DNA of 64,000 nt from Flavihumibacter sp. ZG627. Its GTDB lineage: Bacteria > Bacteroidota > Bacteroidia > Chitinophagales > Chitinophagaceae. The stretch covers positions 62,001-126,000 of the forward strand of contig NZ_JPHF01000002.1 in assembly GCF_000814325.1 (NCBI RefSeq). Reading direction: 5' to 3'. Shown here piece by piece: positions 52,911 to 63,518 of the stretch; positions within the stretch are counted from its first letter, which is position 1; each line of letters starts with the position of its first letter. A program made the translations under genes and the position numbers. The notes under the pieces are model-generated. The model was given only the letters and a program-made list of their open reading frames with translations, was not told the origin of the DNA and made no database searches.

Positions 52911-55900
52911 TCAGAAGTTAAAACGAAGTCCAACCTGGCTGGTCCAGCGACTGCTGTTGTAAACACCATCGCTTACTGTGTAAGGCTTGCCATTGGTTGG
53001 CGGTGTAAATGTATAACGTGGAGTCAGGTCTGAGCTATAACTTGAAGCAAGGCTCAGGATACGGTAGTTGTCATTAAGTGCAAAATACTGACGACCCCAA
53101 TCGCGGTTCAACATATTAGTGAAGTTGAACACATCGTAAGAGATCTGGAACTGATAAGTCTTCTTAGCGATGCGGATATTGAAGTCCTGCTGGATCTTCA
53201 GGTCTATAACATGCGTAAAAGGAAGACGTGCTCCGTTTCTTTCAGCATACTGACCACGACGTTTGCTCAGGTAGTCATCGTTCTCAATGTAGTCATTGAA
53301 AAGCGTCCACTGCTGGTCGGGGGTAAGGGTGCCATTCTGAACAAAAATGATATCACTCTTATTCTGCGGTACATAGATCAGGTCATTGTCTTCGAAGTTA
53401 TCAAAGTCACGAACCATACCACGACTCATTACATAACTGAACGGCGCTCCACTCTGTCCATTGTACACAAGAGAGAAGGTTGTAGCCAACATCTTGTTTG
53501 CATACGTGATCTTTTTTGCGATATAGGCATTCAGGCGATGAGCGATATCAAAATCACTTGTACTGCGGGTCATGAAATTACGACCATAAACAGTTTCCAT
53601 AAACCTCCACTGCGAACTGTTTTGGGAACTGGTTCCTTCGTTCATAACAACTGAGTTACCATAAGTGTAGTTAGCATTGAAAGCAAAACCTTTTCTCCAT
53701 GCTTTATCTACAGTAAAAGTGAAGTTGTAGGCAAATCCTTTCTTATCCTTGTTGTTAGATAAGAGGAAAATTCCTGTGTAAGGATTGCTTCCATCTGGAC
53801 GCATCGGGATAGTCTTGGGGAAGTTTCCGGATAGTGCATATACAGGGCGTGAATCAACACCAACTGATTTTAAAGTTGGAGGCAGGAGGTTAACCTGCTT
53901 ATAATCGATCTCATTGATATTCTTGGTGAATACACCTTCGATGCTCAGTTTCCATCCACCTTCCAGAATCTTATCAACACCAAGAGAGGTACGGAAAACC
54001 TTGTTCAGACGAAAGTTTTTGGCGATCAGGTTGATTTCACCCGATGGAAGCCTTGCCGTACGGCCGATGTCTGCAAGAGTGTACTGGTCAAATGGATCAG
54101 GGCGGAAGGCCAGGTTCGAACCATTCATACCTGCGATGCTGATACCGTTGTTGTTGTACACGCCACCAGGCCAAACCAGGGGAACACGACCGGTAAATGT
54201 TCCCAATCCACCACGGATAGTGATATTGTCTTCACCAATTTTGTAAGTGAATCCAACACGTGGATTGATGGACCATTTTGGATCAGCGATCTGTCCGCTT
54301 CTTGCACCCTTCAGGTCATAATACTGACTGATGGCTGCAATAGCTGTATCATTGAAAAAATTATCTGTGCGGGGATCATCCAGATAAATAGTATTGTCAG
54401 CACGCAGACCAAGATTAAGCGTAAAATTATCGGTAACCTTTATCTCATCGTTTACGAAAAATCCGAGGCGAAGATTCTTAAATGAAGCTGCTGCATTAAC
54501 ACTTGCATCACCAGTTGCATTGTCAACAACCGAATAAGAGCGGTTATACGTTGATGCGTTTCCTCCTTCTAAGAACTCTTCCAGGCTGCTGAATACATAG
54601 GAACCATAGTTCTGGCGGATGAAGATATTATATGAATTACTCAGCTCATTATCGGTACCAATTGAAAGAGTATGTTTACCCTTATAAAGTTTGAATACAT
54701 CGAAAATGGCGATATTCTTCTGTTCCAGTTTGTTACCAGTTGAAAACTCTTCGGTACCAAAAATGAGGTTATTGCTGCCATCATTGATTCGTACCCTTGG
54801 GAATGCCGATCCAAGGGGACCGCGGTCATCCACAACATTAGTAAAAGTGAGCAACAATTTGTTGTTGGCACCTTTATTGAAACGGCTGTTCAATTCCAAT
54901 GAACCAGAGTTGGTTTTATTGGGCATGATATAACCATTGTTGTAGAAGTTAATGTTCTGCGCAGTACTGCGGCTCGTATTAAACCTTTCAGCACTATTAT
55001 AGCGGTAGCTAAGGCTGAGTTTATGGCGACTGTTGATATTCCAGTCTAATTTGGCAGCAACCCGATCAGCATCAAGCTTCTCGGCATTGTTCTCGTAACC
55101 ACCGGGGTCATATCCATATTCACTAATTAGATAAGATGCAAGTCCGTCAATGTCAGACTTTGTAAGAGAACCACTATAATCAGAAAATTTAAATGGCTGA
55201 GGACGCTCATCGCGCTGCATTTCAGCATTCACAAAGTAGAACAATTTGTTCTTGATAATGGGGCCACCAATACGGAAGCCATAGGTTTTATTACTGAAAT
55301 CATTTAGCTTGGTTGCTGCATCTTTATCAACGCCGGGTGTCTTACCACTGAGGTCCTGGTTACGGAAGAAATAGTAAAGACTTCCCTGTGTTTCGTTGGT
55401 ACCACTACGTGTGATGGCATTGATACCACCACCGGTGAAGTTACCCAAAGAAGCATCATAAGGTGATACTACAACCTGGAACTGGTCGATGGCATCAATT
55501 GAAATTGGAGGTGCACCTGTTTGACCACCATTGGTTCCGCTTGCGGCAAGACCAAATACATCATTGTTCACCGCACCATCTATATAAAAAGAATTATAAC
55601 GGTTGTTTTGTCCGGCAATGGCAACACCACCATCTCCGGTGATCTTAGCCTGGGGAACAAAACGCAGGAAGTCAGAAATATTCCGGCCAACTGTTGGGAG
55701 GTTAGCCATTTTATCTCTTCCCACAGATGTTTCTGTGCCACCCTTACCTGTTTCGCGCGGGCGTGCAACACCAGCTACTATAACTTCTGTAAGCTCAGTA
55801 GATTTGTCTGACAGGCTGAAATTCTGTTGTTCTGTTTCACCAAGATCCACGAATATGTCTTCCCTGGTAACAGATTCAAAGCCCACGAATGATACCTGCA

Positions 55901-56138
55901 CCCTGTAAGGGCCACCGGTATTGATATTGGCCAGGTCAAACCGGCCACCCGCACGGGTTAATGTGGTATAGACTGTTCCTGTTGGCACATGCGTCACGGT
56001 AACAGAAGCGCCTACAAGAGGATCTCCCGAAGCAGCCTTAACCGAACCGGTCATGCTGCTGGTGGTTACCTGAGCATTTGTGCTGATCGCGAATGCCAGG
56101 AAAAGGCATACTAATCGTACAATTCTCTTTACAAACAT
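52911..56138 (-). CDS. Oar-like TonB-dependent receptor
   Basis: 1075 residues. Signal peptide (LVCLFLAFAISTNAQ), a carboxypeptidase-like N-domain (MTGSVKAASGDPLVGASVTVTHVPTGTVYTTLTRAGGRFDLANI), then a plug with NLPTVGRNISDFLRFVPQAKITGDGG, SFYIDGAVNNDVFGL and LGNFTGGGINAITRSGTNETQGSLYYFFRNQDLSG. That last block is typical of Oar/OmpA-related receptors and differs from SusC. A long C-terminal barrel ends SRWTSQVGLRFNF. No SusD partner is adjacent. Oar-type proteins are linked in other bacteria to protein or peptide transport and cell adhesion; ligand unknown. Confidence 0.88.
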   Translation of the reverse strand: MFVKRIVRLVCLFLAFAISTNAQVTTSSMTGSVKAASGDPLVGASVTVTHVPTGTVYTTLTRAGGRFDLANINTGGPYRVQVSFVGFESVTREDIFVDLGETEQQNFSLSDKSTELTEVIVAGVARPRETGKGGTETSVGRDKMANLPTVGRNISDFLRFVPQAKITGDGGVAIAGQNNRYNSFYIDGAVNNDVFGLAASGTNGGQTGAPPISIDAIDQFQVVVSPYDASLGNFTGGGINAITRSGTNETQGSLYYFFRNQDLSGKTPGVDKDAATKLNDFSNKTYGFRIGGPIIKNKLFYFVNAEMQRDERPQPFKFSDYSGSLTKSDIDGLASYLISEYGYDPGGYENNAEKLDADRVAAKLDWNINSRHKLSLSYRYNSAERFNTSRSTAQNINFYNNGYIMPNKTNSGSLELNSRFNKGANNKLLLTFTNVVDDRGPLGSAFPRVRINDGSNNLIFGTEEFSTGNKLEQKNIAIFDVFKLYKGKHTLSIGTDNELSNSYNIFIRQNYGSYVFSSLEEFLEGGNASTYNRSYSVVDNATGDASVNAAASFKNLRLGFFVNDEIKVTDNFTLNLGLRADNTIYLDDPRTDNFFNDTAIAAISQYYDLKGARSGQIADPKWSINPRVGFTYKIGEDNITIRGGLGTFTGRVPLVWPGGVYNNNGISIAGMNGSNLAFRPDPFDQYTLADIGRTARLPSGEINLIAKNFRLNKVFRTSLGVDKILEGGWKLSIEGVFTKNINEIDYKQVNLLPPTLKSVGVDSRPVYALSGNFPKTIPMRPDGSNPYTGIFLLSNNKDKKGFAYNFTFTVDKAWRKGFAFNANYTYGNSVVMNEGTSSQNSSQWRFMETVYGRNFMTRSTSDFDIAHRLNAYIAKKITYANKMLATTFSLVYNGQSGAPFSYVMSRGMVRDFDNFEDNDLIYVPQNKSDIIFVQNGTLTPDQQWTLFNDYIENDDYLSKRRGQYAERNGARLPFTHVIDLKIQQDFNIRIAKKTYQFQISYDVFNFTNMLNRDWGRQYFALNDNYRILSLASSYSSDLTPRYTFTPPTNGKPYTVSDGVYNSSRWTSQVGLRFNF

Positions 56139-56353
56139 AATGTGTGTGTTTTACAAATTTGCTGCAAAGAAAATGAATTATCCCCTAACTCCGTTAAGAC
56201 TATATTAACAAATTGTAACCCATCCCTTGTTTTAATGTTTAGCTATTGAATATTACCCATTTACCCTTAAACCACTATTCCGGGTTTGAATGGTGGTGAA
56301 GGTCATCTCATCCTTATAAGAACTGGTTCTGAACAGGAGAGACTTATTATTGT

Positions 56354-56361
56354 TAGTTTTG
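56354..56361 (+). promoter_or_regulatory. Candidate -7 element TAGTTTTG for ribBA
   Basis: TAGTTTTG matches TAnnTTTG exactly, 14 bases before the ribBA ATG, which would leave a very short untranslated leader. The -33 region is weak. No FMN riboswitch is visible in the 237-bp gap, which otherwise shows no clear structure. Confidence 0.3.
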
Positions 56362-56375
56362 CTTAAATATCTTGT

Positions 56376-57581
56376 ATGCTGGACAGTATAGAAAGTGCCA
56401 TTGAAGATTTCCGTAACGGCAAAATGCTGATCGTTGTTGATGATGAAGACCGTGAGAATGAGGGTGATTTTGTGATCGCCGCCCGGCATGTTACCGCTGA
56501 GGTCATCAACTTCATGAGCAAAGAGGGGCGGGGACTGATCTGTGCGGCGCTGGTGGAAGACCGTTGTGATGAGCTGAACCTGGAAATGATGGTGAACAGT
56601 AATACGGCCCTTCATGAAACAGCATTTACCGTTTCTGTCGATCTGCTGGGCCATGGCTGTACCACTGGAATTTCGGCCCAGGACAGGGCCCGGACCGTTC
56701 AGGCGCTTATCAATCCGGAAACAAAACCATCCGATCTTGGCCGCCCGGGGCATATTTTCCCTCTAAGGGCAAAAAAGGGTGGCGTATTGCGCCGGGCCGG
56801 ACATACAGAGGCCACCATTGACCTGGCCAGGCTGGCGGGTATGGAACCGGCAGGAGTACTGGTGGAAATTCTCAATGAAGACGGCTCAATGGCCCGTCTT
56901 CCCGAACTGCAGGTGCTTTCAGCTAAACTTGGGATCAAGATCATCTCAATAAAGGATCTGATAGAATATCGCCTCAAACGCGATTCACTAATAGAAGAAG
57001 TGGTGACAGTTGACATGCCCACCAAATATGGCCATTTTAAGATGGTTGCCTTCCGTGAAAAGCATACCCAGAACGAACATATCGCCCTGATAAAAGGTGA
57101 GTGGGAAAAAGATGAGCCCATCATGGTAAGGATCCATTCATCCTGCTTTACAGGTGATATACTTGGCTCATTGCGATGCGATTGCGGTGACCAGTTACAC
57201 AAGGCATTGGAAATGGTGGAGGCAGCCGGTAAGGGTGCAGTACTATATATGAACCAGGAAGGAAGGGGGATAGGGCTGATGAATAAACTCCGCGCATATA
57301 AATTACAGGAGGAAGGAATGGATACAGTGGAAGCCAATCTTCATTTAGGCTTTCCCATGGATAAACGCGATTATGGCGTGGGCGCACAGATGCTTCGCTA
57401 CCTGAATATCACCAGGCTTCGGTTGATCAGTAATAATCCCCGTAAGCGTGCCGGCTTAATGGGATATGGAATTGAGATCGTGGATTGTATTCCTATTAAT
57501 GTTAAGTCGAACCCCCATAATGAGAAGTACCTGAAAACAAAGCGCGACAAATTGGGGCATCGTATCCTGGATGCTGAATGA
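56376..57581 (+). CDS. ribBA: Bifunctional DHBP synthase / GTP cyclohydrolase II
   Basis: 401 residues. N-terminal 3,4-dihydroxy-2-butanone 4-phosphate synthase domain ([52 protein letters not shown]) up to about residue 203. The GTP cyclohydrolase II domain follows, with the zinc site [36 protein letters not shown] and [15 protein letters not shown]. It catalyses both committed steps of riboflavin synthesis. Convergent with the TamB-like gene, 4 bases beyond. Confidence 0.97.
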   Translation: MLDSIESAIEDFRNGKMLIVVDDEDRENEGDFVIAARHVTAEVINFMSKEGRGLICAALVEDRCDELNLEMMVNSNTALHETAFTVSVDLLGHGCTTGISAQDRARTVQALINPETKPSDLGRPGHIFPLRAKKGGVLRRAGHTEATIDLARLAGMEPAGVLVEILNEDGSMARLPELQVLSAKLGIKIISIKDLIEYRLKRDSLIEEVVTVDMPTKYGHFKMVAFREKHTQNEHIALIKGEWEKDEPIMVRIHSSCFTGDILGSLRCDCGDQLHKALEMVEAAGKGAVLYMNQEGRGIGLMNKLRAYKLQEEGMDTVEANLHLGFPMDKRDYGVGAQMLRYLNITRLRLISNNPRKRAGLMGYGIEIVDCIPINVKSNPHNEKYLKTKRDKLGHRILDAE

Positions 57582-57585
57582 TCGC

Positions 57586-60500
57586 TTATTCATTTAATGT
57601 GCTATCGGCAGGGGGAGTTTGTAAATTCGCTATAGTTTTTTTCGGCTTTCGGGAGAATAGTTCACGTATGCGGTCAAACTCTTTGCGGAACGATAAACTT
57701 ACGCCTGAACGCTGCAGTGCATTCTGCGCGATATAACTCCAGTTATTACGGTAGAAAAAGGTGATGCGGAATTTCCCGTCAGGGGTCAGTTTGTATTCGG
57801 CCTGCACATCAGGAAGAAACTGGAAGGTAGCGGCCTGCTGTGATCCGATACCAAAGTCAATGGCACTTCCCACAACAAAGGTCAGGCGCTCATTCAGGTA
57901 ACTTTTTGCAACACTAAGGTTGATATTGGTACGGTCGGGAAGCATGATAGAAGAATTGTTCTGCCCGGTGATGTTGGTTCCGCTATACAATGAAGCATTC
58001 ATGTTAAACTTCAGACTCTTATCATTGAATACATTCTGAAGCAATTTGGAGAATTCGTTTGACAATACATTGGAAAGAAATCCGGAAATACTACTTACAA
58101 CCAGGCTTTCAAAAGCAGCACTGGCAAAAGAGCCACTGTTATTCTGCGCGCTTCCTGCCGCGGTGAGCGGACCAAAAGTGTTAAAGAGGATCAGGTAAGA
58201 AACCTGTTTGTTCAATTCATTTTCATCACGCTGGATAATAGAGATAAGTCCCTGTGCTTCGGTATTGTTCCGGAGCGGACTATTCTCAGGTAGTTCGATC
58301 TGGAACTTGATCTTAGGCTGGGTCAGTTTATCGGAGATGTTCGCAATTACGTTTACCCTTCCCCGGTAGCGCCTTACATCTTCGTTGGTAACGCTGAATC
58401 CGCCACTGCTTAGCAGGTCACTGAAGCGAACATTATCGGCCTGGTAAAGTGCATCGATCTTTAAGGTGGCTTCATAAGGATCACCATTCCAGGAGATATA
58501 ATTATTCCTTTCCGGTAAGAGAATAAAGGTCTTTTTCCAGGCCTGGAAATTGAAATCATAAAAACCGCTTTCAATTTCATAGCGGCCATTCATGGTTAAG
58601 TTTTCATTGGTACCAACGCGCATTTTGAGATTACCATTTCCTTTCGCAGAAATGATATCTCCCGTGGTTTCATCAATGATCATATAAACCGTTGCCTTGT
58701 TATTGGCTGTAATATCAAGTGATACAGTAAGGTTAGATTCCTTTCCATAGGGGCGGTAGGCTTCCATTTCCTTACCATATTCTTTCCACACGATAAAATC
58801 AGCCTCGGCACTTTCCCTGCTGGCACCTGTGGCAATATAAACCCTGCTACTGTCAGTAGGTTCACTACTGATATCCATGGTCATATCATACATGGGGCCA
58901 CTGATATTCATATTGGCCTTCCCAATCACTGTTCCGTAGAATAATTTATTGTCGACACTGGTTGTGTTCAACAGCAACATATTAGATGACCGCACTTTAA
59001 AATCAAAGGCCATGTCCTTGAAATTATTGTGGTATAACTTTCCTTCCGTTAGTTCACCTTTATTGCCAAGGGTATCTTCGATTTGTAACCTGCCAAAGTC
59101 GATCATGCCATCCGAAAGTTTCACCGTGGCTGCTGGAATACGGTAATAGACTTTTGTATAGTCCACCAATATTCCGCCTTCACTGAGTTCAAGATCACCC
59201 AGGTACTTCAGGTTACTGCCCCGGCCCACAATGCGGAGATTGCCGGTGGCCTTTCCATCGATCTTGCTGAATACTCCCCCAAGGTATTTTTCAAGAAGGC
59301 TGATACTGGTGTGATCCAGTTTTGCATTGATATCAATAGCATCAGAAAGTGAATCGCGGGTATTAACGAGACCGGTTATATTGAAATTATAATTTTCGTT
59401 AGAGGAGAATGTTTTGAAGGTGACCTTTCCCGACTGTTTTGAATAGGTACTGCTGAGATCTATTGTACCAATAGAATCATCATCCAGCCTGAATTGTTCC
59501 GCCACTGCAGTGGCATCTATCTGTAATTTTCCGAATGGTTCGATCACTTCAACTGTTCCGGTGAGTAAGCCCTCTAAGCGGTTACTCTTCACAAAGAATG
59601 GCGCAAAATCACCGATCTGTATTTTTTTAAGATCCACTTTCAGATCATTGCCTGTGCCGATGGAAGAGGGCGCCGAACTTATGAGTATCTCCTGGTCACC
59701 ACTATAGATCCTTACGCCATCAGAAGTTACAAGGTCCTTACTCAGGATGATCTCACCACCTTCATCAATGGTCCATTCTTTATTATTGATATCGAAAAAC
59801 GATGGATTGAATTTTAGCCGGAAACCATTTTTCAGGGTCTGCACTTCACCTGATATATCGGCCCTGTTCAACGTTTGGTTAGCGCTGGTTTTAATGTTTA
59901 CTTTAGAAAGGTCATTGCTGGTGGTAATTGAAATTTGTGATTCCGGAAAATGAAGGCTGTCATTCACAAAAATGTCTCCGACAGTGGTGGCCACCGATAA
60001 TGAATCATAATTTCCTCTTCCCTGCAGTTTAACTTCGTAGAATCCGAGATTATTATAACCAAAATGTGGCAGCTCTGCATCCACATCAAAAATATTGTCC
60101 CTGGTGTTGAGCCGTCCATTAATGGTGGCAAAATTGAAACCCTTTAAGCGCTTGTCGAGAAGATCAAGGTAGTCATCAATTTTACGGGTGGTGATGAAAA
60201 AACTGAAATTATTATCAACCTTTTTGGTAGAAGCTGCTATATAGCTGGGGAAATAGCGGTTAAGGAAGGTCTGGAAGGCATCCGGAAGGGAACTTATATT
60301 GAATTCGCCTGCCAGTATCCCCTCAAATTCATTGCTTTTTACAGTAATGGTCTTGTTATTGTTTGGAAGCCTTGATGATTCCACATATAAGGAATCAAAA
60401 GCGATCCTCTGGCCGTTCTTAAATATAGATGCTTCTGCAATGCGGGCGGTGCCTAAGAAATTGTCAACGGTATTACCGGTGAAATTTACATTGAAGATCC

Positions 60501-62331
60501 CATTGATGTCCAGCTCCTCTTTTGAAAAATTTAGACTCTGAAGGTTTGCATTATTAACTAGCGCGTTAAAATCGAACTTCGGTATTTTACCGGAGAGGTC
60601 AACCAATCCTTTGAGTGTTGCTTCCAGGTGTGGATCATTCACTACAAGGTTTCCATTGAATAGCCTTTTGGCGAATTGACCATCAATAGCTATATCCGTG
60701 TATCGGTAACCGTTATATTCAATAAATGGAAGTGTTCCTACCAGGCTGGCATCCAGCGCCGACATGGTAAATCCTTTCCCTTTAATATCACCAGCCACGG
60801 CGAAATTGCCGATCTTATTATTGTCGATGAATTGTCCTAGTTGGAAATCGTCGGTCTTGATGGTGCCTGAATAGGAGGGTGTTCCTTTGACAGGGATCTT
60901 CATATTCAGATCAGTGCGTATGGTGCCAAGCGCTGTTTCAATAGTACCATAGGTTACAAAATCACGGATAAAGCCGGTAAAGCTGCCTTTGAAGTTGAGA
61001 TAGGAGAGCCGCTCAATCCGAAGATCCCTAACCTGTTTTAATTCTGGAAAGATCTTTTGCGCATCCGAATAGGTAGTCCTGAAATCATTGGCCGTGAAAT
61101 CAATATAGGTTTTTTCAATATCCGGAAGACCACTCAATGTGAAATCACCGTTCAGGTAGGTGCTTGACCCTGCGCGGGCAATAACCCTTTTGCCATTAAG
61201 GTTGCTGATGGTGCCTTTGATCTTACCTGTAAGGGATATGCGCTTTTCCCATTCTTTCAGCGCCGGAGCGAAATAGGCAATATCATCGCTATGTATTACC
61301 GCGTCTACAAAATTTCCTTCAAGCCTTACTTTATCAATAAAGCTGCTCATGTCATTGAAGCTGTCGTAGCGCATGGCAAAGAAATCTTTCAGCCGGCTTT
61401 TGCTGGTCCTTATATCAAGCTCCCTGAACTCCATCGCCTCAGGATGAAATTTCATCTTTGACTTGAGTTGCTTTACCTCAAATCCGCTTCTTTCTTTTGT
61501 GGCGATTAAAACGTTCGCCGAAAATGTATCGTTAATGAGTGTAAGGTTCTCGAACCGGGAGTTAATATTTCCAAATACAAAATGAGCGCCATCAAAATAA
61601 TAGAAGGGGTCGCGACCATTCTCCACATCGTTTCTGAAACCGCCATCTTTGATAGTGAGTGCATTAATACTAAGACCCCATTTGCCGGGATTCCAACGGA
61701 GCTTATCGGGGTCATTCACCGGTGCTATACCGGTTTTGGGCCTTCGTTCAACAGGTGGTCTTTTGCCATCATAATTATAAATGGAAAAAACCGGTTGCTC
61801 GAGGGCAAGCTGGTTGATATGGATCTGTTTGTTTTTAAGATCAAATACCCGGGCTTCGAGATGAAGTGATTTTAAAGCAAGTCCGAGGTTCTCTCCCCGC
61901 CAGCCGTCCTGTTGCAGGAGCCGGATATTTTTAAGATCGATGGTATTTACTGATAGCTCAATGGGTTGTTTTTTCTTTGCTGATGGCGGAGCAGAAAAAT
62001 AATCGATGAGGAATTGGTAATTCCATACCGAATCCTGCCTTTGCAGGTTAATATAGGTGCTTTCCAGTCCTATATATTTCAACTCGATCTTATCCTTGAA
62101 GAAAAACCAGTCGGTTATATTCACTTTAACGGCACCCGCATAAAGAAGGGTATCCTTATTATGATCTCTCACGAGGGTTCCTTTCAATTCAAGTTTGTCA
62201 AAGAATTCGAGATCTATATAGCTCACTTTAACCTCGGTATTCAGGGCTTTTGAAAGACGGCTGGCAGCCTGTTTAACAAGGAAATTCTGAACAGGCCTTG
62301 TTTGCAGGGAGAAATATATCAACACCACCAA
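57586..62331 (-). CDS. TamB/AsmA-like translocation-assembly protein
   Basis: 1581 residues from the first canonical start (TTG at 62331). A long series of beta-strand repeats (for example DINGIFNVNFTGNTVDNFLGTARIAEASIF) leads to a C-terminal TamB domain (GNGNLKMRVGTNENLTMNGRYEIESGFYDFNF; PKIKFQIELPENSPLRNNTEAQGLISII). TamB-like proteins bridge inner and outer membrane and aid outer-membrane biogenesis or lipid transport. The TTG start lies inside the membrane anchor: the frame upstream to 62385 encodes ILKRVLSIIGYILLSLLLL, so translation probably begins at a non-canonical codon near CTG 62382. Confidence 0.9.
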   Translation of the reverse strand: MVVLIYFSLQTRPVQNFLVKQAASRLSKALNTEVKVSYIDLEFFDKLELKGTLVRDHNKDTLLYAGAVKVNITDWFFFKDKIELKYIGLESTYINLQRQDSVWNYQFLIDYFSAPPSAKKKQPIELSVNTIDLKNIRLLQQDGWRGENLGLALKSLHLEARVFDLKNKQIHINQLALEQPVFSIYNYDGKRPPVERRPKTGIAPVNDPDKLRWNPGKWGLSINALTIKDGGFRNDVENGRDPFYYFDGAHFVFGNINSRFENLTLINDTFSANVLIATKERSGFEVKQLKSKMKFHPEAMEFRELDIRTSKSRLKDFFAMRYDSFNDMSSFIDKVRLEGNFVDAVIHSDDIAYFAPALKEWEKRISLTGKIKGTISNLNGKRVIARAGSSTYLNGDFTLSGLPDIEKTYIDFTANDFRTTYSDAQKIFPELKQVRDLRIERLSYLNFKGSFTGFIRDFVTYGTIETALGTIRTDLNMKIPVKGTPSYSGTIKTDDFQLGQFIDNNKIGNFAVAGDIKGKGFTMSALDASLVGTLPFIEYNGYRYTDIAIDGQFAKRLFNGNLVVNDPHLEATLKGLVDLSGKIPKFDFNALVNNANLQSLNFSKEELDINGIFNVNFTGNTVDNFLGTARIAEASIFKNGQRIAFDSLYVESSRLPNNNKTITVKSNEFEGILAGEFNISSLPDAFQTFLNRYFPSYIAASTKKVDNNFSFFITTRKIDDYLDLLDKRLKGFNFATINGRLNTRDNIFDVDAELPHFGYNNLGFYEVKLQGRGNYDSLSVATTVGDIFVNDSLHFPESQISITTSNDLSKVNIKTSANQTLNRADISGEVQTLKNGFRLKFNPSFFDINNKEWTIDEGGEIILSKDLVTSDGVRIYSGDQEILISSAPSSIGTGNDLKVDLKKIQIGDFAPFFVKSNRLEGLLTGTVEVIEPFGKLQIDATAVAEQFRLDDDSIGTIDLSSTYSKQSGKVTFKTFSSNENYNFNITGLVNTRDSLSDAIDINAKLDHTSISLLEKYLGGVFSKIDGKATGNLRIVGRGSNLKYLGDLELSEGGILVDYTKVYYRIPAATVKLSDGMIDFGRLQIEDTLGNKGELTEGKLYHNNFKDMAFDFKVRSSNMLLLNTTSVDNKLFYGTVIGKANMNISGPMYDMTMDISSEPTDSSRVYIATGASRESAEADFIVWKEYGKEMEAYRPYGKESNLTVSLDITANNKATVYMIIDETTGDIISAKGNGNLKMRVGTNENLTMNGRYEIESGFYDFNFQAWKKTFILLPERNNYISWNGDPYEATLKIDALYQADNVRFSDLLSSGGFSVTNEDVRRYRGRVNVIANISDKLTQPKIKFQIELPENSPLRNNTEAQGLISIIQRDENELNKQVSYLILFNTFGPLTAAGSAQNNSGSFASAAFESLVVSSISGFLSNVLSNEFSKLLQNVFNDKSLKFNMNASLYSGTNITGQNNSSIMLPDRTNINLSVAKSYLNERLTFVVGSAIDFGIGSQQAATFQFLPDVQAEYKLTPDGKFRITFFYRNNWSYIAQNALQRSGVSLSFRKEFDRIRELFSRKPKKTIANLQTPPADSTLNE

Positions 62332-62461
62332 TAAAAGCAGCGAAAGAAGAATGTAGCCAATTATGGAGAGTACTCTTTTCAGGATCCGGTAATTATGGGT
62401 AAAAATAATTATTCGCTACTTTGCGCCCCTTGTTATTTTTATAAACTAACGAAATTAATAT

Positions 62462-62605
62462 ATGAGATGCATATTCTTCCTTGCTGCAGTACTGCTTTTT
62501 AACAGCCTGTTGGCTCAGGATAAAGATGGCAGGCAGGTCATCTACCCTGGCGTTACCAGGGCAGATGGAACATTATGGTTGAAATATATTAAACTGAGAT
62601 CTTAG
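62462..62605 (+). CDS. Small secreted peptide (47 residues)
   Basis: ATG at 62462, TAG at 62603-62605. The first 19 residues (MRCIFFLAAVLLFNSLLAQ) form a textbook Bacteroidota signal peptide ending in LLAQ; the mature part is only 28 residues, DKDGRQVIYPGVTRADGTLW then LKYIKLRS. It overlaps the kdsA stop tail-to-tail by 4 bases and is divergent from the TamB-like gene. I do not recognise the family. The strong signal peptide and intact codon use up to a proper stop favour a real gene. Confidence 0.55.
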   Translation: MRCIFFLAAVLLFNSLLAQDKDGRQVIYPGVTRADGTLWLKYIKLRS

Positions 62606-63420
62606 AGCACTTTTCTCAACCGCACCAGTTCTTCCAGTAAGCCTTCCAGCCTGTTAAGCTGAAGCATATTGGCCCCATCACTTTTTGCAACGGCCGGATT
62701 AGGATGTGTTTCAATGAAAAGCCCATCGGCTCCTGCAGCTAAGGCAGCTTTTGCGATGGTGCCTATCATAGCCGGGTTTCCTCCTGTAACACCCGATGTT
62801 TGGTTGGGTTGTTGAAGGCTATGCGTCACATCCATCACTACGGGAACGCCATGTTCTTTCATCCAGGGTATATTCCTGAAATCCACAACAAGATCCTGGT
62901 AGCCAAAACTGTTTCCCCTTTCAGTAAGAATGATCTTGTCATTTCCTGCATTGCGGATCTTTTCAACCGCAAATTTCATGGCCGGACCACTAAGGAATTG
63001 TCCCTTTTTAACATTGATCACCTTACCTGTTTCTGCAGCAGCAATGAGAAGATCGGTTTGCCTGCATAAAAAAGCAGGTATCTGCAAGAGGTCGGCATAT
63101 TGAGCAGCGGGTGCTGCCTCATCATGTGCATGAATATCGGTAATGGTGGGAAGATTGAATCTTTCCCCTGTCTTTTTTAATAAGGAAAGTCCGGTAGCAT
63201 CGCCGAGGCCGGTGAATGAACTGGCACTGGTTCGGTTCGCTTTGCGGTAGGATGATTTAAAAATATAGGGGATGCCTAACCGGCTGCAGACAGTACTTAC
63301 TTTTTCTGCCACTTCCATAAGCAGCTCTTCGCTTTCTATTACACATGGGCCTGCAATCAGGAAGAAGTTTTTTTCATCATACGTCTGGCCTATGAAAAGG
63401 TCCTTTAGAAATTGTTCCAT
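62602..63420 (-). CDS. kdsA: 3-deoxy-8-phosphooctulonate synthase (KDO 8-P synthase)
   Basis: 272 residues from the ATG at 63420; the frame extends 20 codons upstream but those residues (MRFETFMQSITSLPVLLYLH) are not family-like. Diagnostic blocks: FFLIAGPCVIESEELL, FKSSYRKANRTSASSFTGLG, TDIHAHDEAAPAAQYADLLQIPAFLCRQTDLL, INVKKGQFLSGPAMK, LTERGNSFGYQDLVVDFR and GLFIETHPNP. Makes KDO 8-phosphate for lipopolysaccharide. The Cys in the N-terminal GPCVIES block alone does not decide between the metal-dependent and independent types. Confidence 0.95.
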   Translation of the reverse strand: MEQFLKDLFIGQTYDEKNFFLIAGPCVIESEELLMEVAEKVSTVCSRLGIPYIFKSSYRKANRTSASSFTGLGDATGLSLLKKTGERFNLPTITDIHAHDEAAPAAQYADLLQIPAFLCRQTDLLIAAAETGKVINVKKGQFLSGPAMKFAVEKIRNAGNDKIILTERGNSFGYQDLVVDFRNIPWMKEHGVPVVMDVTHSLQQPNQTSGVTGGNPAMIGTIAKAALAAGADGLFIETHPNPAVAKSDGANMLQLNRLEGLLEELVRLRKVL

Positions 63421-63518
63421 GTGCAAATATAATAACACTGGCAATGACGTAATCGATTGCATGAAAGTTTCAAATCTCATTGTTCCTTCTTAGGTTTGCA
63501 GCCATCAAATGATTGCAA

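Noticed and set aside
53211-53654. 147-codon open frame antisense to the Oar-like receptor
   Set aside because: No independent coding features; the opposite strand is a convincing 1075-residue receptor.
56139-56375. FMN riboswitch upstream of ribBA
   Set aside because: None of the conserved FMN-element blocks could be found in the gap.
56699-57337. 212-codon open frame antisense to ribBA
   Set aside because: Shadow frame of a well-supported gene; the translation is Ser/Pro-rich with no recognisable domain.
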